64,000 nt of DNA from Candidatus Terraquivivens tengchongensis (GTDB lineage Archaea; Thermoproteota; Nitrososphaeria_A; Caldarchaeales; Wolframiiraptoraceae), in contig JALNJK010000001.1 of assembly GCA_023268355.1 (NCBI GenBank), positions 186,001 to 250,000 on the forward strand, in the 5' to 3' direction. Under the pieces are notes generated by a model, which saw nothing but the letters and a program-made list of their open reading frames with translations, made no database searches and had not been told where the DNA came from. The position numbers were made by a program, and so were the translations under genes. This document shows, in pieces, positions 32,778 through 41,903 of this stretch (positions are counted from its first letter, which is position 1; each line of letters starts with the position of its first letter).

Positions 32778-34189
32778 GCGTTGCTTTTCGTGAAGAATCC
32801 GGGCATAGTCATCCTCTTGATGTCTAAGATCCTATCTATCTCATCCTCTCTCATCCCAAAATCCTCGGCTAGTATAGCCCTCAAGCTTTTCTTCTTTAAC
32901 AGGGCCTTCTTAACCAGCTCTGTCGTCTTCTCATAACCTATGACGGGAGCCAAGGCCGTTAAGATTGCTGCAGAGGACTCGGCGTATGCCCTGCACCTCT
33001 CAGAATCTGCCTTTATGCCTTTTATGCACTTATTGCTTAGCGCTGAACAAGTATTCGTCATCAACTTTACAGACTGTATCAGCACGTAGGCTATCAATGG
33101 TAATCCCATGTTTAGCTCCAGCTCACCTAGCTGGGAAGCTATGGTTACGCATACGTCGTTTGCTATGACCTTGACTCCAGCCTGACATGCGGCCTCTAGG
33201 ATGACTGGATTCACCTTACCCGGCATCATTGATGACCCTAACTGTAGAGCAGGTATCTCTATCTCACCAAAGCCTGTATTCGGTCCAGAAGAGAGCAGCC
33301 TTAAGTCGTTACATATTTTTACAATTGCGCACGCAAGGTTTTTTAAGGTTGAGGACAGGGCAACGAACGCGCCAGCACTTCCGATGGCCTCAAACCTGTT
33401 TTCAGCTTCCCTAACATTTAGGCCAGTAATTTCCCTTAAAGATTCAATAACAAGCCCTGGAAATTCTGGATGCGTATTGAACCCTGTCCCGACCGCTGTT
33501 CCGCCGATGGGCAACTCCTCAAGCACTTGCATCGTCTTCTCTATCTCCATCCTCGCCTTCTTTATCATCATAGCATAACCGCTGAATTCCTGTCCAAGCG
33601 TGACCGGTAGCGCATCCCTTAGGTGAGTCCTGCCAGCCTTTACCACATACTTAAACTCGTCAGATTTCCCGAGCAGCTCCTCGTATAGAGTATCGAGGCT
33701 GGGCAATAACTTCTTGTTTATTAACTCAAGGAGAGCGACGCGTATGGCTGTAGGGAAGACGTCATTCGTTGACTGTCCAAAGTTCACATGATCGTTGGGA
33801 TGGATGGGTCCGGATGCGCTTCTCGGACCTCCCATAATTTCTGATGCCCTGGCAGCTATGACCTCGTTCACGTTCATGTGTATCGATGTTCCGCTTCCCG
33901 TCTGAAACACATCAACGGGGAATTCCTCATCGAAAAGACCTTCAGCAACTTCCATGGAGGCCTGCATGATGGGACCTGCGATCTTTTCATCCAGAATTTT
34001 TAACTTTAGGTTTGCATAGGCAGCAGCATATTTTATTAAGCCCAGTGCTCTAATGAGTTCCCTTGGAAAACGTAGATCGGAAAATTGAAAGTTCGTAAGA
34101 GCCCTATAGGTAAAGGCACCATAATATTTGGACTTCGGAACCAATACTTCTCCAAACGGGTCCCTTTCTATTCTTTTATCGTCTTCCAT
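32762..34189 (-). CDS. Class II fumarase / aspartate ammonia-lyase
   Basis: 475 aa from ATG 34189, chosen because the family begins with about 10 residues before DPFGEVLVPKSKYYGAFT; a longer ORF upstream to 34342 has no family match. TGSGTSIHMNVNEVIAARASE, GRTHLRDALPVTLGQEFSGYA and the signature GSSMMPGKVNPV identify the fumarase/aspartase superfamily. Residues are mixed: GRTHL is fumarase-like, while DVFQ, DALPV and CIKGIK are aspartase-like. A two-subunit class I fumarase is encoded divergently next door, so this enzyme may be an aspartate ammonia-lyase making fumarate from aspartate. I cannot decide between them. Confidence 0.85.
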   Translation of the reverse strand: MEDDKRIERDPFGEVLVPKSKYYGAFTYRALTNFQFSDLRFPRELIRALGLIKYAAAYANLKLKILDEKIAGPIMQASMEVAEGLFDEEFPVDVFQTGSGTSIHMNVNEVIAARASEIMGGPRSASGPIHPNDHVNFGQSTNDVFPTAIRVALLELINKKLLPSLDTLYEELLGKSDEFKYVVKAGRTHLRDALPVTLGQEFSGYAMMIKKARMEIEKTMQVLEELPIGGTAVGTGFNTHPEFPGLVIESLREITGLNVREAENRFEAIGSAGAFVALSSTLKNLACAIVKICNDLRLLSSGPNTGFGEIEIPALQLGSSMMPGKVNPVILEAACQAGVKVIANDVCVTIASQLGELELNMGLPLIAYVLIQSVKLMTNTCSALSNKCIKGIKADSERCRAYAESSAAILTALAPVIGYEKTTELVKKALLKKKSLRAILAEDFGMREDEIDRILDIKRMTMPGFFTKSNAQQRK

Positions 34190-34464
34190 ATAAACACCGT
34201 TAACTACGAAACGTATAAAGCTTAACGTAAGCTTAACATGTAGAAAGTCGGCAAATTGATGAGTTGGAAAACATAATAAATGAAATAGCTGAGCCATTAT
34301 TCCATCCAATCTTCTTGCCTTGACGTCGCTTTGCAACATCATATGATATTAAAGTTGGTTATCTCATCTATGGAGCGGTATTTCAAATTGTAGCTTTTAT
34401 GCACGATAAATATATACATAAGGAACTTTTAACATAAACTCGATAAGCCTTGGTTGGGACTAGC

Positions 34465-35370
34465 ATGTCTCCCCAAGAATTTGGGGAGAAGATAAAGCAA
34501 GCTACGATTAAGCTCTTGATGATTGCCGCCGTATACCTTCCAAGGGATGTTAAGAGCGCACTGGAGGAGGCATACAACAGAGAGAAAGGTGAGCTGCAGA
34601 AGAAGATGCTCCGCGCGATCCTTGACAACCTCGAAATAGCTGAGAAGGAGAAGAGGCCATTATGTCAGGATACAGGTGCAATACTTTTCTACGTCAAGGT
34701 TGGCGAGAAGTTTCCATACATGGGTTCCCTACCGAGAATATTGCGCGAAGCTACTGCCGAAGCCACGGAGCTCATACCACTTAGGCCGAACGTCGTGGAT
34801 GTCATAACGGGGAAGAATACCGGGAACAACGTAGGCAATTATCTACCTTGGATAGACTGGGAGGTCGTCCCAAATAGCGATGAAGCTGAGATAACCGTGA
34901 TGCTTAAGGGCGGGGGCAGTGAAGCTGTGAGCATGATGAAAGTGCTTACGCCCGCTGAAGGCTTAGAAGGTGCATTAAAGGCCGTAGTGGACACTGCATT
35001 TGAAGCAGGTCCCAGAACCTGTCCACCAAACATCATAGCACTTGGCATAGGTGCCACGGGCGATATAGCCACCAAGATGGCTAAGAAGGGTTTACTTAGA
35101 CCCGTAGGCGAAAGGCATCCCGATCCTAGAATCGCAGAGATCGAAAAGAAACTACTAGATGCTGTGAACTCATTAGGGTGGGGCGTTCATGGTACTGGCA
35201 GCGGGCCTACGGCGTTGGATGTGCATGTTGAGATAGCCGAGAGGCATCCTGCCACATATGCTATATCCATAATGGTTTTCTGCTGGGCTGCTAGAAGGGC
35301 AACCATGAAAATCACTGCAGACGGAAAGGTTACTTACCCAAGCCACAGCTTTCTTGAAAAGGAGGGATGA
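34465..35370 (+). CDS. Class I fumarase (or tartrate dehydratase), alpha subunit
   Basis: 301 aa from ATG 34465 (TTG 34450 also possible). Three cysteines in RPLCQDTG, GPRTCPPN and MVFCWAARR should bind the labile 4Fe-4S cluster. GKNTGNNVGNYLPW and GLGIGATGDIATKMAKK are family marks. With the beta subunit at 35367 it forms the heterotetrameric class I fumarase common in thermophilic archaea; the same family includes L-tartrate dehydratase. The ATGA overlap with the beta gene shows coupling. Confidence 0.92.
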   Translation: MSPQEFGEKIKQATIKLLMIAAVYLPRDVKSALEEAYNREKGELQKKMLRAILDNLEIAEKEKRPLCQDTGAILFYVKVGEKFPYMGSLPRILREATAEATELIPLRPNVVDVITGKNTGNNVGNYLPWIDWEVVPNSDEAEITVMLKGGGSEAVSMMKVLTPAEGLEGALKAVVDTAFEAGPRTCPPNIIALGIGATGDIATKMAKKGLLRPVGERHPDPRIAEIEKKLLDAVNSLGWGVHGTGSGPTALDVHVEIAERHPATYAISIMVFCWAARRATMKITADGKVTYPSHSFLEKEG

Positions 35371-35972
35371 GTATGGCGGAATATAAGTTGAGAACACCGG
35401 TCAGTGAAGAGGAGGTTAGGAAGCTTTCGATCGGCGACGTAATATATCTCACCGGAACCATTTACACGCTGAGAGATGCGGGTCATAAGAGGGCGCTGGA
35501 GCTTATAGCGAAAGGAGAGAAACTGCCAGTGGATTTCAGAGGTATGGCTATATACCATATGGGCCCGATAGTCAAGAAAAAAGACGGTGAATGGGAAGTC
35601 GTCTCTGCAGGGCCTACAACGAGTACTAGGATAGAGGCATACGAGTATGACTTCATAGAGAAGTCTGGGGTGAGGATAATTATCGGAAAGGGTGGTATGG
35701 GAAAGCGTACGGCTGAGGCTTGCAAGAAGTTCGGCGCGGTTTATACGATATTCACCGGGGGCGCTGGTGCATTGGGTGCTAAAGGTATACAAAAGATTGC
35801 GGGCGTTCATTGGCTAGACTTAGGCGTTCCTGAGGCCATATGGGTCATGGAGGTAAAAGAATTCGGGCCGTTGTTTGTCATCATAGACTCTAATGGGAAC
35901 AACTACTACGAGCAAGTAAAGGAAAAAGTAGGGCAGAACCTGAAGGAAGCCTACGCAAAGCTGAAACTTTAG
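35367..35972 (+). CDS. Class I fumarase (or tartrate dehydratase), beta subunit
   Basis: 201 aa. LRTPVSEEEVRKLSIGDVIYLTGTIYTLRDAGHKR is the conserved N-terminus, and KGGMGKRTAEACKKFGAVYTIFTGGAGALGAKGI carries the active-site motif. It overlaps the alpha stop codon and its own end overlaps the convergent G1P dehydrogenase gene by 4 nt. Confidence 0.93.
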   Translation: MSMAEYKLRTPVSEEEVRKLSIGDVIYLTGTIYTLRDAGHKRALELIAKGEKLPVDFRGMAIYHMGPIVKKKDGEWEVVSAGPTTSTRIEAYEYDFIEKSGVRIIIGKGGMGKRTAEACKKFGAVYTIFTGGAGALGAKGIQKIAGVHWLDLGVPEAIWVMEVKEFGPLFVIIDSNGNNYYEQVKEKVGQNLKEAYAKLKL

Positions 35973-37012
35973 CTGAGCTCGGCCTCCCTGAGCAGACGCC
36001 TTACGTCCGACTCAGTCAACCTTAGCTTATGGAGAATTGTGTACCTATCCGGCCTTATGTCTGGTGCCATGAGAACCGCCTTCACGAAGGTCTGCTCGTC
36101 AACCCCCAACTCCGATAAATTTGAAGGAGTACCTATCGAGGATAATGCAGATTTAACTCTTTTCCATGCAGCTTTATGTACAAATGCCGCGAATATCGTA
36201 GAAACCCCACACCTTTCACCGTGTAGCGGAGGGTCTTCCATTAAACGGCCTAACGCGTGACTTATCAAATGTTCAGAACCACTGCATGGTCTACTACTCC
36301 CAGCTATGCCCATCGCCACGCCCGCGCTTATCAGGGCCTCAACAACCGTCCTGATACTGTCCTGTTTTCTCTTACCTATCTTTTTTGCATTCCTGAAGAT
36401 TATCTCAGCGCCCATGTACGCGAGGCTTGCAGCGTAATCTCCAAAGTACTCACCGGTAACTTTATGGCTCAACTTCCAGTCCTTAATCGCTGTATATTTG
36501 GCTACAAGGTCTCCGCAACCGCTTGCTAGGTATCTGTGCGGAGCCTTTTCTATGACATCTATGTCCGCTACTATAGCAAACGGCATGTTCACCATTCTAG
36601 AATACGGCTGACTGCTGTCCATCGCAGAGACCATGGGGCTCGCTATGCCATCGTGAGATGCAACCGTCGGAACGCTTACGAACCTCAAGCTCGCCTCATG
36701 CGCCGATGCTTTAGATACATCTATTACCTTACCGCCACCTATCCCTATGACCGTACCAAACCTTTTTTTAGAAAGGATTGTATGGATAGTTTCTAACTCT
36801 TGAGAAATTTCTGCCTCGACCAGATGTACCTCGACATCAGTCCTTTCTCCTATTGCTTCGGAAATCGAGCGCCCGTATATGTTATAGGCGGTCTTTCCCG
36901 TAACGATAAGTACCGGCTCACCTCCTGATGCCGTAAGCGCAACCTCGACGACCTTGTCCTTCAAACCCCTTCCGATGACTATTATGTTGGGGAGCTGCAT
37001 TATATGGGCCAA
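35969..37012 (-). CDS. egsA: sn-Glycerol-1-phosphate dehydrogenase
   Basis: 347 aa. GIGGGKVIDVSKASAHEASLRFVSVPTVASHDGIASPMVSA is the NAD-binding and metal-site region typical of archaeal G1PDH, with GCGDLVAKYTAIKDWKL and SGSEHLISHALGRL carrying metal ligands (Asp, His, His). It sets the archaeal glycerol stereochemistry for ether lipids. The start is ATG 37012, 110 nt from the divergent ThiR-like gene. It reads toward the fumarase operon. Confidence 0.95.
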   Translation of the reverse strand: MAHIMQLPNIIVIGRGLKDKVVEVALTASGGEPVLIVTGKTAYNIYGRSISEAIGERTDVEVHLVEAEISQELETIHTILSKKRFGTVIGIGGGKVIDVSKASAHEASLRFVSVPTVASHDGIASPMVSAMDSSQPYSRMVNMPFAIVADIDVIEKAPHRYLASGCGDLVAKYTAIKDWKLSHKVTGEYFGDYAASLAYMGAEIIFRNAKKIGKRKQDSIRTVVEALISAGVAMGIAGSSRPCSGSEHLISHALGRLMEDPPLHGERCGVSTIFAAFVHKAAWKRVKSALSSIGTPSNLSELGVDEQTFVKAVLMAPDIRPDRYTILHKLRLTESDVRRLLREAELS

Positions 37013-37122
37013 GGCACTTCAGCCTTTACAAAAGATATAGAACGGTCAGACAAATACGTTTGCTGTTCCTAAACGTAACAGAAGATTATAAATCGCCGTA
37101 ACCAGCATAATATCAGGACGAT

Positions 37123-38049
37123 ATGTTTCCTCCGTGTGAGATAATGGTTCAGGATTTTTTACCAGCAATGAGGGGACTAGTCGCGCTTGAGCTCAGGAAG
37201 GGTGGGATGAGTCAATCAAGGATAGCCACCCTTCTTGGAATAACGCAAGCGGCCGTTAGCCTGTACCTATCAAAAGATGCCACCTATTATAAGAAGAGGC
37301 TTCAGTCTATTGGCATACCCCTAGACGAGGTTGATAAACTTGTGAAGCTCATCTCCAACGATGTGTTGGAGAGTGCAGGAAAAGCAAACGAGATATTTTA
37401 TGCCTTCTGGAAAGAATTGCTCTCTAGGGGCTTACTCTGTAATTATCATAAAAGCATATATCCGTTGCTGAGCGAGTGCGATGTATGTCTCAAAGCTCCA
37501 ATATACCAATCTGTTGAACATATGGAGGTACTAAGAGATTTAGAGCACGCGCTCTACATGCTGGAAGGTGCAAGTTATTTTGTAAAGCTGATACCTGAAG
37601 TGGCAGTTAACATCGCTGTGTCGTTAAGGGAGGCTAAATCTGAGTTGGACGTTGCTGCCGTACCAGGAAGGATCGTCGCCCTGAAGGACCGACCAAAACC
37701 TATGAGCAGACCTGAGTTTGGTGCCTCGAAGCATATGGCAAGGGTGCTCCTACGGGTTAGGACGGTCAAGAATGACATTAGAGCGGTCATGAATATGAAA
37801 TACGATGAGAACGTAGAACTCGTGGCCAGAAAATTGGGAATGAATGTAGCCTATACAGAAAAGGGAGATGTAGGTAATGAGGAAGCCGTGATAAACGCTG
37901 TCGCTGTAGCTTTCAAGAAGTATGGCGAGCTGGATGCTGTATTCGATAAAGGAGGTGTCGGTTTGGAACCTATGACGTACATCTTCGGTAAGTCGGCTAC
38001 CGACGTCGTAAGGAAAGCGTTAAGGATAGCGAGAAGCTATATAGGCTAA
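37123..38049 (+). CDS. thiR: HTH-ThiN fusion, thiamine regulator ThiR-like
   Basis: 308 aa. Residues about 18-60 form a helix-turn-helix (LRKGGMSQSRIATLLGITQAAVSLYL). A linker with two cysteine pairs (LLCNYH, CDVCLKAP) follows, then a ThiN-like domain (about 180-308) with RPEFGASKHMARVLL and DKGGVGLEPMTYIFGKSATDVVRKA. Archaeal ThiR proteins sense thiamine phosphate and repress thi genes. The thiamine operon is not in this window. A TATA box (GATTATAAATC near 37085) lies 28 nt upstream. Confidence 0.86.
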   Translation: MFPPCEIMVQDFLPAMRGLVALELRKGGMSQSRIATLLGITQAAVSLYLSKDATYYKKRLQSIGIPLDEVDKLVKLISNDVLESAGKANEIFYAFWKELLSRGLLCNYHKSIYPLLSECDVCLKAPIYQSVEHMEVLRDLEHALYMLEGASYFVKLIPEVAVNIAVSLREAKSELDVAAVPGRIVALKDRPKPMSRPEFGASKHMARVLLRVRTVKNDIRAVMNMKYDENVELVARKLGMNVAYTEKGDVGNEEAVINAVAVAFKKYGELDAVFDKGGVGLEPMTYIFGKSATDVVRKALRIARSYIG

Positions 38050-38074
38050 ATTATCTTGAATCGAAGGACAAAAA

Positions 38075-38605
38075 CTAGCCATGTTTTGATGCGCTGAATA
38101 TCTGGTCTGGTTTGATCACAGATATACCAGTTAGGCCGCCCAGAACTTCAACAAGAACAACCCAATCAGGTCTCTCTAGATTGACCTTCCTGTTGATCTT
38201 GGCAGCTACCGCCTCTATTATATCCTTACTCGAAAGTTGTGTATGCCTCTTTTCGACGGTGACTCTAAACGTATGGTCCTCGGGTATGATTTGGGCAAGT
38301 CTGGAGGCAACTTCGGCTATCTTTTCTAAGTTCGTCTCAACAACTTCTTCGACAGGTATGACCCTTTGTATGTTTCTGATAAGCCAAGGTTCCTTCTCTA
38401 CCATGTTCTTTAACCTCTCAACAATCTCGACAGGGTTTAGAGAAGTCTTAGCAGTCAAAATCCCTGAAATCTTAGTCTGCTCGACCTTAGGGGACGGGTC
38501 GCCCATGCGGTTCAATATGTCTATAAACTCAGATGCCGATACCGGCTCCATCCCCCTTAACGTTGTAACGATCAGGTTAAACCTATCTGGACTCATTCGG
38601 AGCAC
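38075..38605 (-). CDS. THUMP-domain RNA-binding protein
   Basis: 176 aa. The chain is a stand-alone THUMP module (Residues about 40-170, with FRVTVEKRHTQLSSKDIIEAVAAKINRKVNLERPDWVVLVEV and VLGGLTGISVIK). These modules bind tRNA and partner with modification enzymes (TAN1 type). It overlaps the start region of the PhoU/TrkA-C gene stop by 23 nt and is co-transcribed after it. No catalytic domain is present. Confidence 0.87.
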   Translation of the reverse strand: MLRMSPDRFNLIVTTLRGMEPVSASEFIDILNRMGDPSPKVEQTKISGILTAKTSLNPVEIVERLKNMVEKEPWLIRNIQRVIPVEEVVETNLEKIAEVASRLAQIIPEDHTFRVTVEKRHTQLSSKDIIEAVAAKINRKVNLERPDWVVLVEVLGGLTGISVIKPDQIFSASKHG

Positions 38606-39800
38606 TCTCCATCGTTGTTAGGTTGATGAGGGAATCAATCGACTCTTTACTACCTTTTATTATAAGAACATCGCCCGCTTCTATTTTGGTATCGCCCTTC
38701 GGATAATATTCCCACTTACCAGTGAGTGCCTTCCTTATTGTCACTATCTGAATGCCCATATCGGATTGAAGTCCGCATTCTGTAACCGTCAGACCGTCCA
38801 GCTTACTGTTTGGCTTAACTTCTATTTTGCTTATCACCTCATCGCTTTCTTCCATCGCCGACACAAATATTGGATGTAAAGAAACACCACTCAGGACGAC
38901 GTTTGCCATTTCGACGCTAGCATCGGCTATAGTCTCTAACGCCCAAGCGAGCCTCAGCAATCCTCTTAGAAGCTTCACGTTATCGGTCACTTTTGCGAAG
39001 AGCAAAATCTCATGCTCTACAGCCTCCTGCATACGGTCCATCCTTTCCTCTACTTTTAACACCTCGTCGGCTATTTCTTTATTATAGAATATCGTTGAGG
39101 AATACGCAAGGTCCACAGAAAGTTGTGAAAGGTTCATCATCTCGACCAGCATCTCTCGTATCTTCCTTTGAGACTCGGGCTCCATTAATTCTGATATGCT
39201 TGGCATCATGACATGCTTGCCCATTATTAAAACCTCAAAATTGGAAAGAGCCTCGAACGGCCCCTTTGCTATCAACCTATCGCCTGCCTTCAAGGTTATT
39301 TTACCGTCAGGTTTTATCAACCATTGACCGTTCCTCTTCATCGTAATTATCTGCATGCCCGTCTCCTTCTCAATATAGTCCAGTCGCTTTCCGACAACAG
39401 TCGAATTCTCAGGCACGACTAATGACGTTATCGTCTCCTCGATGAGATGCATTGTCTTAAAGAATGCTTTTGGAAGGCCGATGTCCCTAAGTTCTATCGT
39501 TGCCATCTCAACAGCGGCGTTGCTGACCTTTTCGGCTGCCTGAATTATTTGAAGAATTGCTGATAAGCTCTCAACCTCTTTTATACCCTTTGACGCCAGC
39601 ATGACAACTTCTCTTGCCTTGAAACACAACTCCGTCATCTTCTCCTCCAACTCAAGAACTTCTTCTGCAAAATAGTCCTCCTCGAAGAGTATCGTCGAGA
39701 AGGCAAGGTCCAGCATTAACTCTGACGTGTCTTTCATCTGGATTATTATATCCTTCAAATTTACAGGCTTTAGCTTTCGTTGTTTGGAGGTTTTAGACAA
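38583..39800 (-). CDS. Duplicated PhoU-TrkA_C protein, probable cation-channel/transport regulator
   Basis: 405 aa with an internal duplication. Each half has a PhoU-like helical bundle (about residues 15-110 and 210-310) and a TrkA_C (RCK C-terminal) domain (about 125-195 and 320-395, ending in GDRLIAKG and GDVLIIKG). TrkA_C domains bind cyclic or other nucleotide ligands that gate K+ or Mg2+ transport. The start is TTG 39800. The two MgtE-like half-transporters just upstream on the same strand are its likely partners. Confidence 0.85.
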   Translation of the reverse strand: MSKTSKQRKLKPVNLKDIIIQMKDTSELMLDLAFSTILFEEDYFAEEVLELEEKMTELCFKAREVVMLASKGIKEVESLSAILQIIQAAEKVSNAAVEMATIELRDIGLPKAFFKTMHLIEETITSLVVPENSTVVGKRLDYIEKETGMQIITMKRNGQWLIKPDGKITLKAGDRLIAKGPFEALSNFEVLIMGKHVMMPSISELMEPESQRKIREMLVEMMNLSQLSVDLAYSSTIFYNKEIADEVLKVEERMDRMQEAVEHEILLFAKVTDNVKLLRGLLRLAWALETIADASVEMANVVLSGVSLHPIFVSAMEESDEVISKIEVKPNSKLDGLTVTECGLQSDMGIQIVTIRKALTGKWEYYPKGDTKIEAGDVLIIKGSKESIDSLINLTTMESAPNESR

Positions 39801-39871
39801 CTGTACCTCCTAACCTCGTTATTTTCATTATGCAGGCTCGATATATAATTTAGCACAACCCTTTATAAATA

Positions 39872-40441
39872 CTAAACTAACCCGAACATTTTTGCGATGA
39901 ATAAAATGCTCGCGATGCTTAGAAAATCACCTATGAGCGTTATCATTGGCATTACTACTGTATCGGGATTATATCCTTTCTTAAAGCTTAACACAGACAA
40001 GAATATGCCGAATAATAATGTGAAGAACACGCCCATCATGCCAGCAAGCATAACTATGATCAGCACTGTGAACAACATGCCGTTCATGTCCAAAGTCACT
40101 GAGTAGATAGGAGAAAGAACAAAGCCTATGTAAAGTATGACGATCGTGCTAACTAACATAAGTGAGAGTAGATTCGTACGTAGTCCTCTATTCTTGCGCA
40201 ATTTTGGTTCGATAGAACCAAGGTAGAAGGCTGTCGTGAGTCTTGCAACAATGATTGTGCCGAGGTCACCTGCCATATCGTTAAGCGGCGGAATTATGGC
40301 TAGCAATATAGGCAAGGATATGAGTGCTTCCAATCGTGCCTCCAGCAAGGCTCCTGAAAGCACACCGACCGCAGCAGCTAAAGTTAAAGGTATCTGACTT
40401 TCCTTTAAGATGTTCCAGAAAACTTTGCTCATATACCCCAC
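39872..40441 (-). CDS. MgtE-type divalent-cation transporter membrane domain, second half
   Basis: 189 aa, about five membrane helices. LLAIIPPLNDMAGDLGTIIVARLTTAFYLGSIEP and DTVVMPMITLIGDFLSI match the MgtE/SLC41 membrane domain, with acidic residues in the first and last helix. It lacks the cytoplasmic MgtE N-domain and CBS domains. Its start overlaps the end of the sister gene at 40429 by 13 nt, so the two probably form a heterodimer. Confidence 0.86.
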   Translation of the reverse strand: MGYMSKVFWNILKESQIPLTLAAAVGVLSGALLEARLEALISLPILLAIIPPLNDMAGDLGTIIVARLTTAFYLGSIEPKLRKNRGLRTNLLSLMLVSTIVILYIGFVLSPIYSVTLDMNGMLFTVLIIVMLAGMMGVFFTLLFGIFLSVLSFKKGYNPDTVVMPMITLIGDFLSIASILFIAKMFGLV

Positions 40442-40992
40442 ACCTTAACTGAGGTTATGATTGTCAAAAGACCTATCGTATCACCAATCGTCGTTATGTA
40501 CGGCCCGATGACATTGTCAGGGTCTATCCCGCGCTTGTAAAGCCATATGTCCGAAAAGAACGTTACAGTGATCATTATCACGTTAGAAAGAAATCCGGCA
40601 AAAACAAAGATTCCTAACAGATAAGGTAGGGAAGGGCTAACACCCATACATAAGGATGCTAGATACGCGAATATGCCAATAAGTATTGATTGGGATATGC
40701 CTAACGTAAAGGATGCAAGTACCTCCTCAAGAGCAAGGCCCTTTAACTTATAATTGGGTTCCAGCTCGCCGATGTGAAGCCTTGTAGAGATCCTTGCACC
40801 AAACGAGGAAAATATGGCTCCCCTCATATTTAGGAAGGCAGGTATCGCCGCTAACATGCCAGGGACTCTTTCCAGAATGCCTGTCATCGAAGAAAGAATG
40901 ATGCCTGCTATTATGCCACCGCTGACAGAGAGGAGCTCGGCAACCGTGGATTCCTTCACTATTTTCTTAACTTCACTCATGTCGGCGAGCAC
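40429..40992 (-). CDS. MgtE-type divalent-cation transporter membrane domain, first half
   Basis: 187 aa, about five membrane helices. PGMLAAIPAFLNMRGAIFSSFGARISTRLHIGELEP is the MgtE/SLC41 pore motif, and DPDNVIGPYITTIGDTIGLL the second acidic helix. It is a paralogue of the next gene (39872-40441). Together with the PhoU-TrkA_C protein they look like a three-gene Mg2+/divalent-cation transport operon. Confidence 0.87.
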   Translation of the reverse strand: MLADMSEVKKIVKESTVAELLSVSGGIIAGIILSSMTGILERVPGMLAAIPAFLNMRGAIFSSFGARISTRLHIGELEPNYKLKGLALEEVLASFTLGISQSILIGIFAYLASLCMGVSPSLPYLLGIFVFAGFLSNVIMITVTFFSDIWLYKRGIDPDNVIGPYITTIGDTIGLLTIITSVKVWGI

Positions 40993-41047
40993 TTACTCAG
41001 CCCTTACGAGTAAGCGATAATAAAAGTTTGCTGTATCTTTTACGAAA

Positions 41048-41863
41048 TCACTTTTTCTTTACTATCTTTTTTTCAAAATCCTCCAATATGGATTGAAGAG
41101 CTTGTCGGTCTGCAGCAGAAATACCTTTCCAGTCTATGACGGCCACACTGGGCTCTTCGACTGTCATCTCAAAGGCCTGCAATACTGCATCCCTAGTTAC
41201 TGGGAACGCATATTTCGGTATCATATGGCCAAACGAATATTCACCGGAAAGTACAAGCTTTGTGAATAGCGGGGCATAATGTCCGCCTCCGAAGCCTACA
41301 GCAGGTTCCAAAAGCTTCGGCTTTTCGATCGCAGCAACAGTCGCGGCTGCCACAACCTCGGCCGCATTAACATTGTTTAACTCGTTCTCCGGACCTCCAA
41401 ACTCCACAAATATTAAGGGCTTTGTGCTAAATGGGCCGTGATGCGTTACTTCGAGACCTACAGACCAGCCACGTAAAGAGCTTGACTCATCGTGTAGCGT
41501 TACTAGAGAAGTCGTGAGTGCGGCACAGGATGTTTTAGAGACCTTAAACGCTCTACCGCCTTGACTCGTGTCTGGGCCCCAGTTTCCAGCAGGATGTGTA
41601 AGCAGCGCCTTTATGCCCTTCTCTGACACATGCCTCGAAGCAGCTACGATAAGGGATACGTCTAACATTTCGTCCATACCCTCTGCATGTATTAGAGGCA
41701 CATCGAGTGTCAAGAGAACTATGTCGTTTTTCATAAAGACTGGACTACCGTTAAAGCACCAATCGGACTCCTTAAATCCAAAGCTTTCTATCAGAATGTT
41801 TCTCACAAGCATAGACGCTGTGTCCTTCGTGGAAGTCAGTATTGCGGCCTTCGCCTTTATCAC
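41048..41863 (-). CDS. dtdA: D-aminoacyl-tRNA deacylase DtdA
   Basis: 271 aa. AILTSTKDTASMLVRNILIE, LTHPAGNWG, LEVTHHGPFSTKPLIFVEFGG and VGFGGGHYAP are the DtdA (GEK1-type) signatures with conserved His residues. It hydrolyses D-amino acids from mischarged tRNA. Downstream on the same strand after 55 nt are the MgtE-like genes, but with no clear link. The divergent methyltransferase gene begins 40 nt upstream. Confidence 0.93.
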   Translation of the reverse strand: MIKAKAAILTSTKDTASMLVRNILIESFGFKESDWCFNGSPVFMKNDIVLLTLDVPLIHAEGMDEMLDVSLIVAASRHVSEKGIKALLTHPAGNWGPDTSQGGRAFKVSKTSCAALTTSLVTLHDESSSLRGWSVGLEVTHHGPFSTKPLIFVEFGGPENELNNVNAAEVVAAATVAAIEKPKLLEPAVGFGGGHYAPLFTKLVLSGEYSFGHMIPKYAFPVTRDAVLQAFEMTVEEPSVAVIDWKGISAADRQALQSILEDFEKKIVKKK

Positions 41864-41903
41864 GAGATTCTGCTTAAATAGACTGGGTTTTAACCGTTCT
41901 CTG

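Noticed and set aside
34190-34342. 51-residue N-terminal extension of the class II fumarase
   Set aside because: It has no resemblance to the family and lies in the divergent promoter region; the chain starts normally at 34189.
41568-41903. 112-residue N-terminal extension of the 42 kb methyltransferase
   Set aside because: It is antisense to dtdA and has no family match; the SAM domain protein has a good ATG at 41904.
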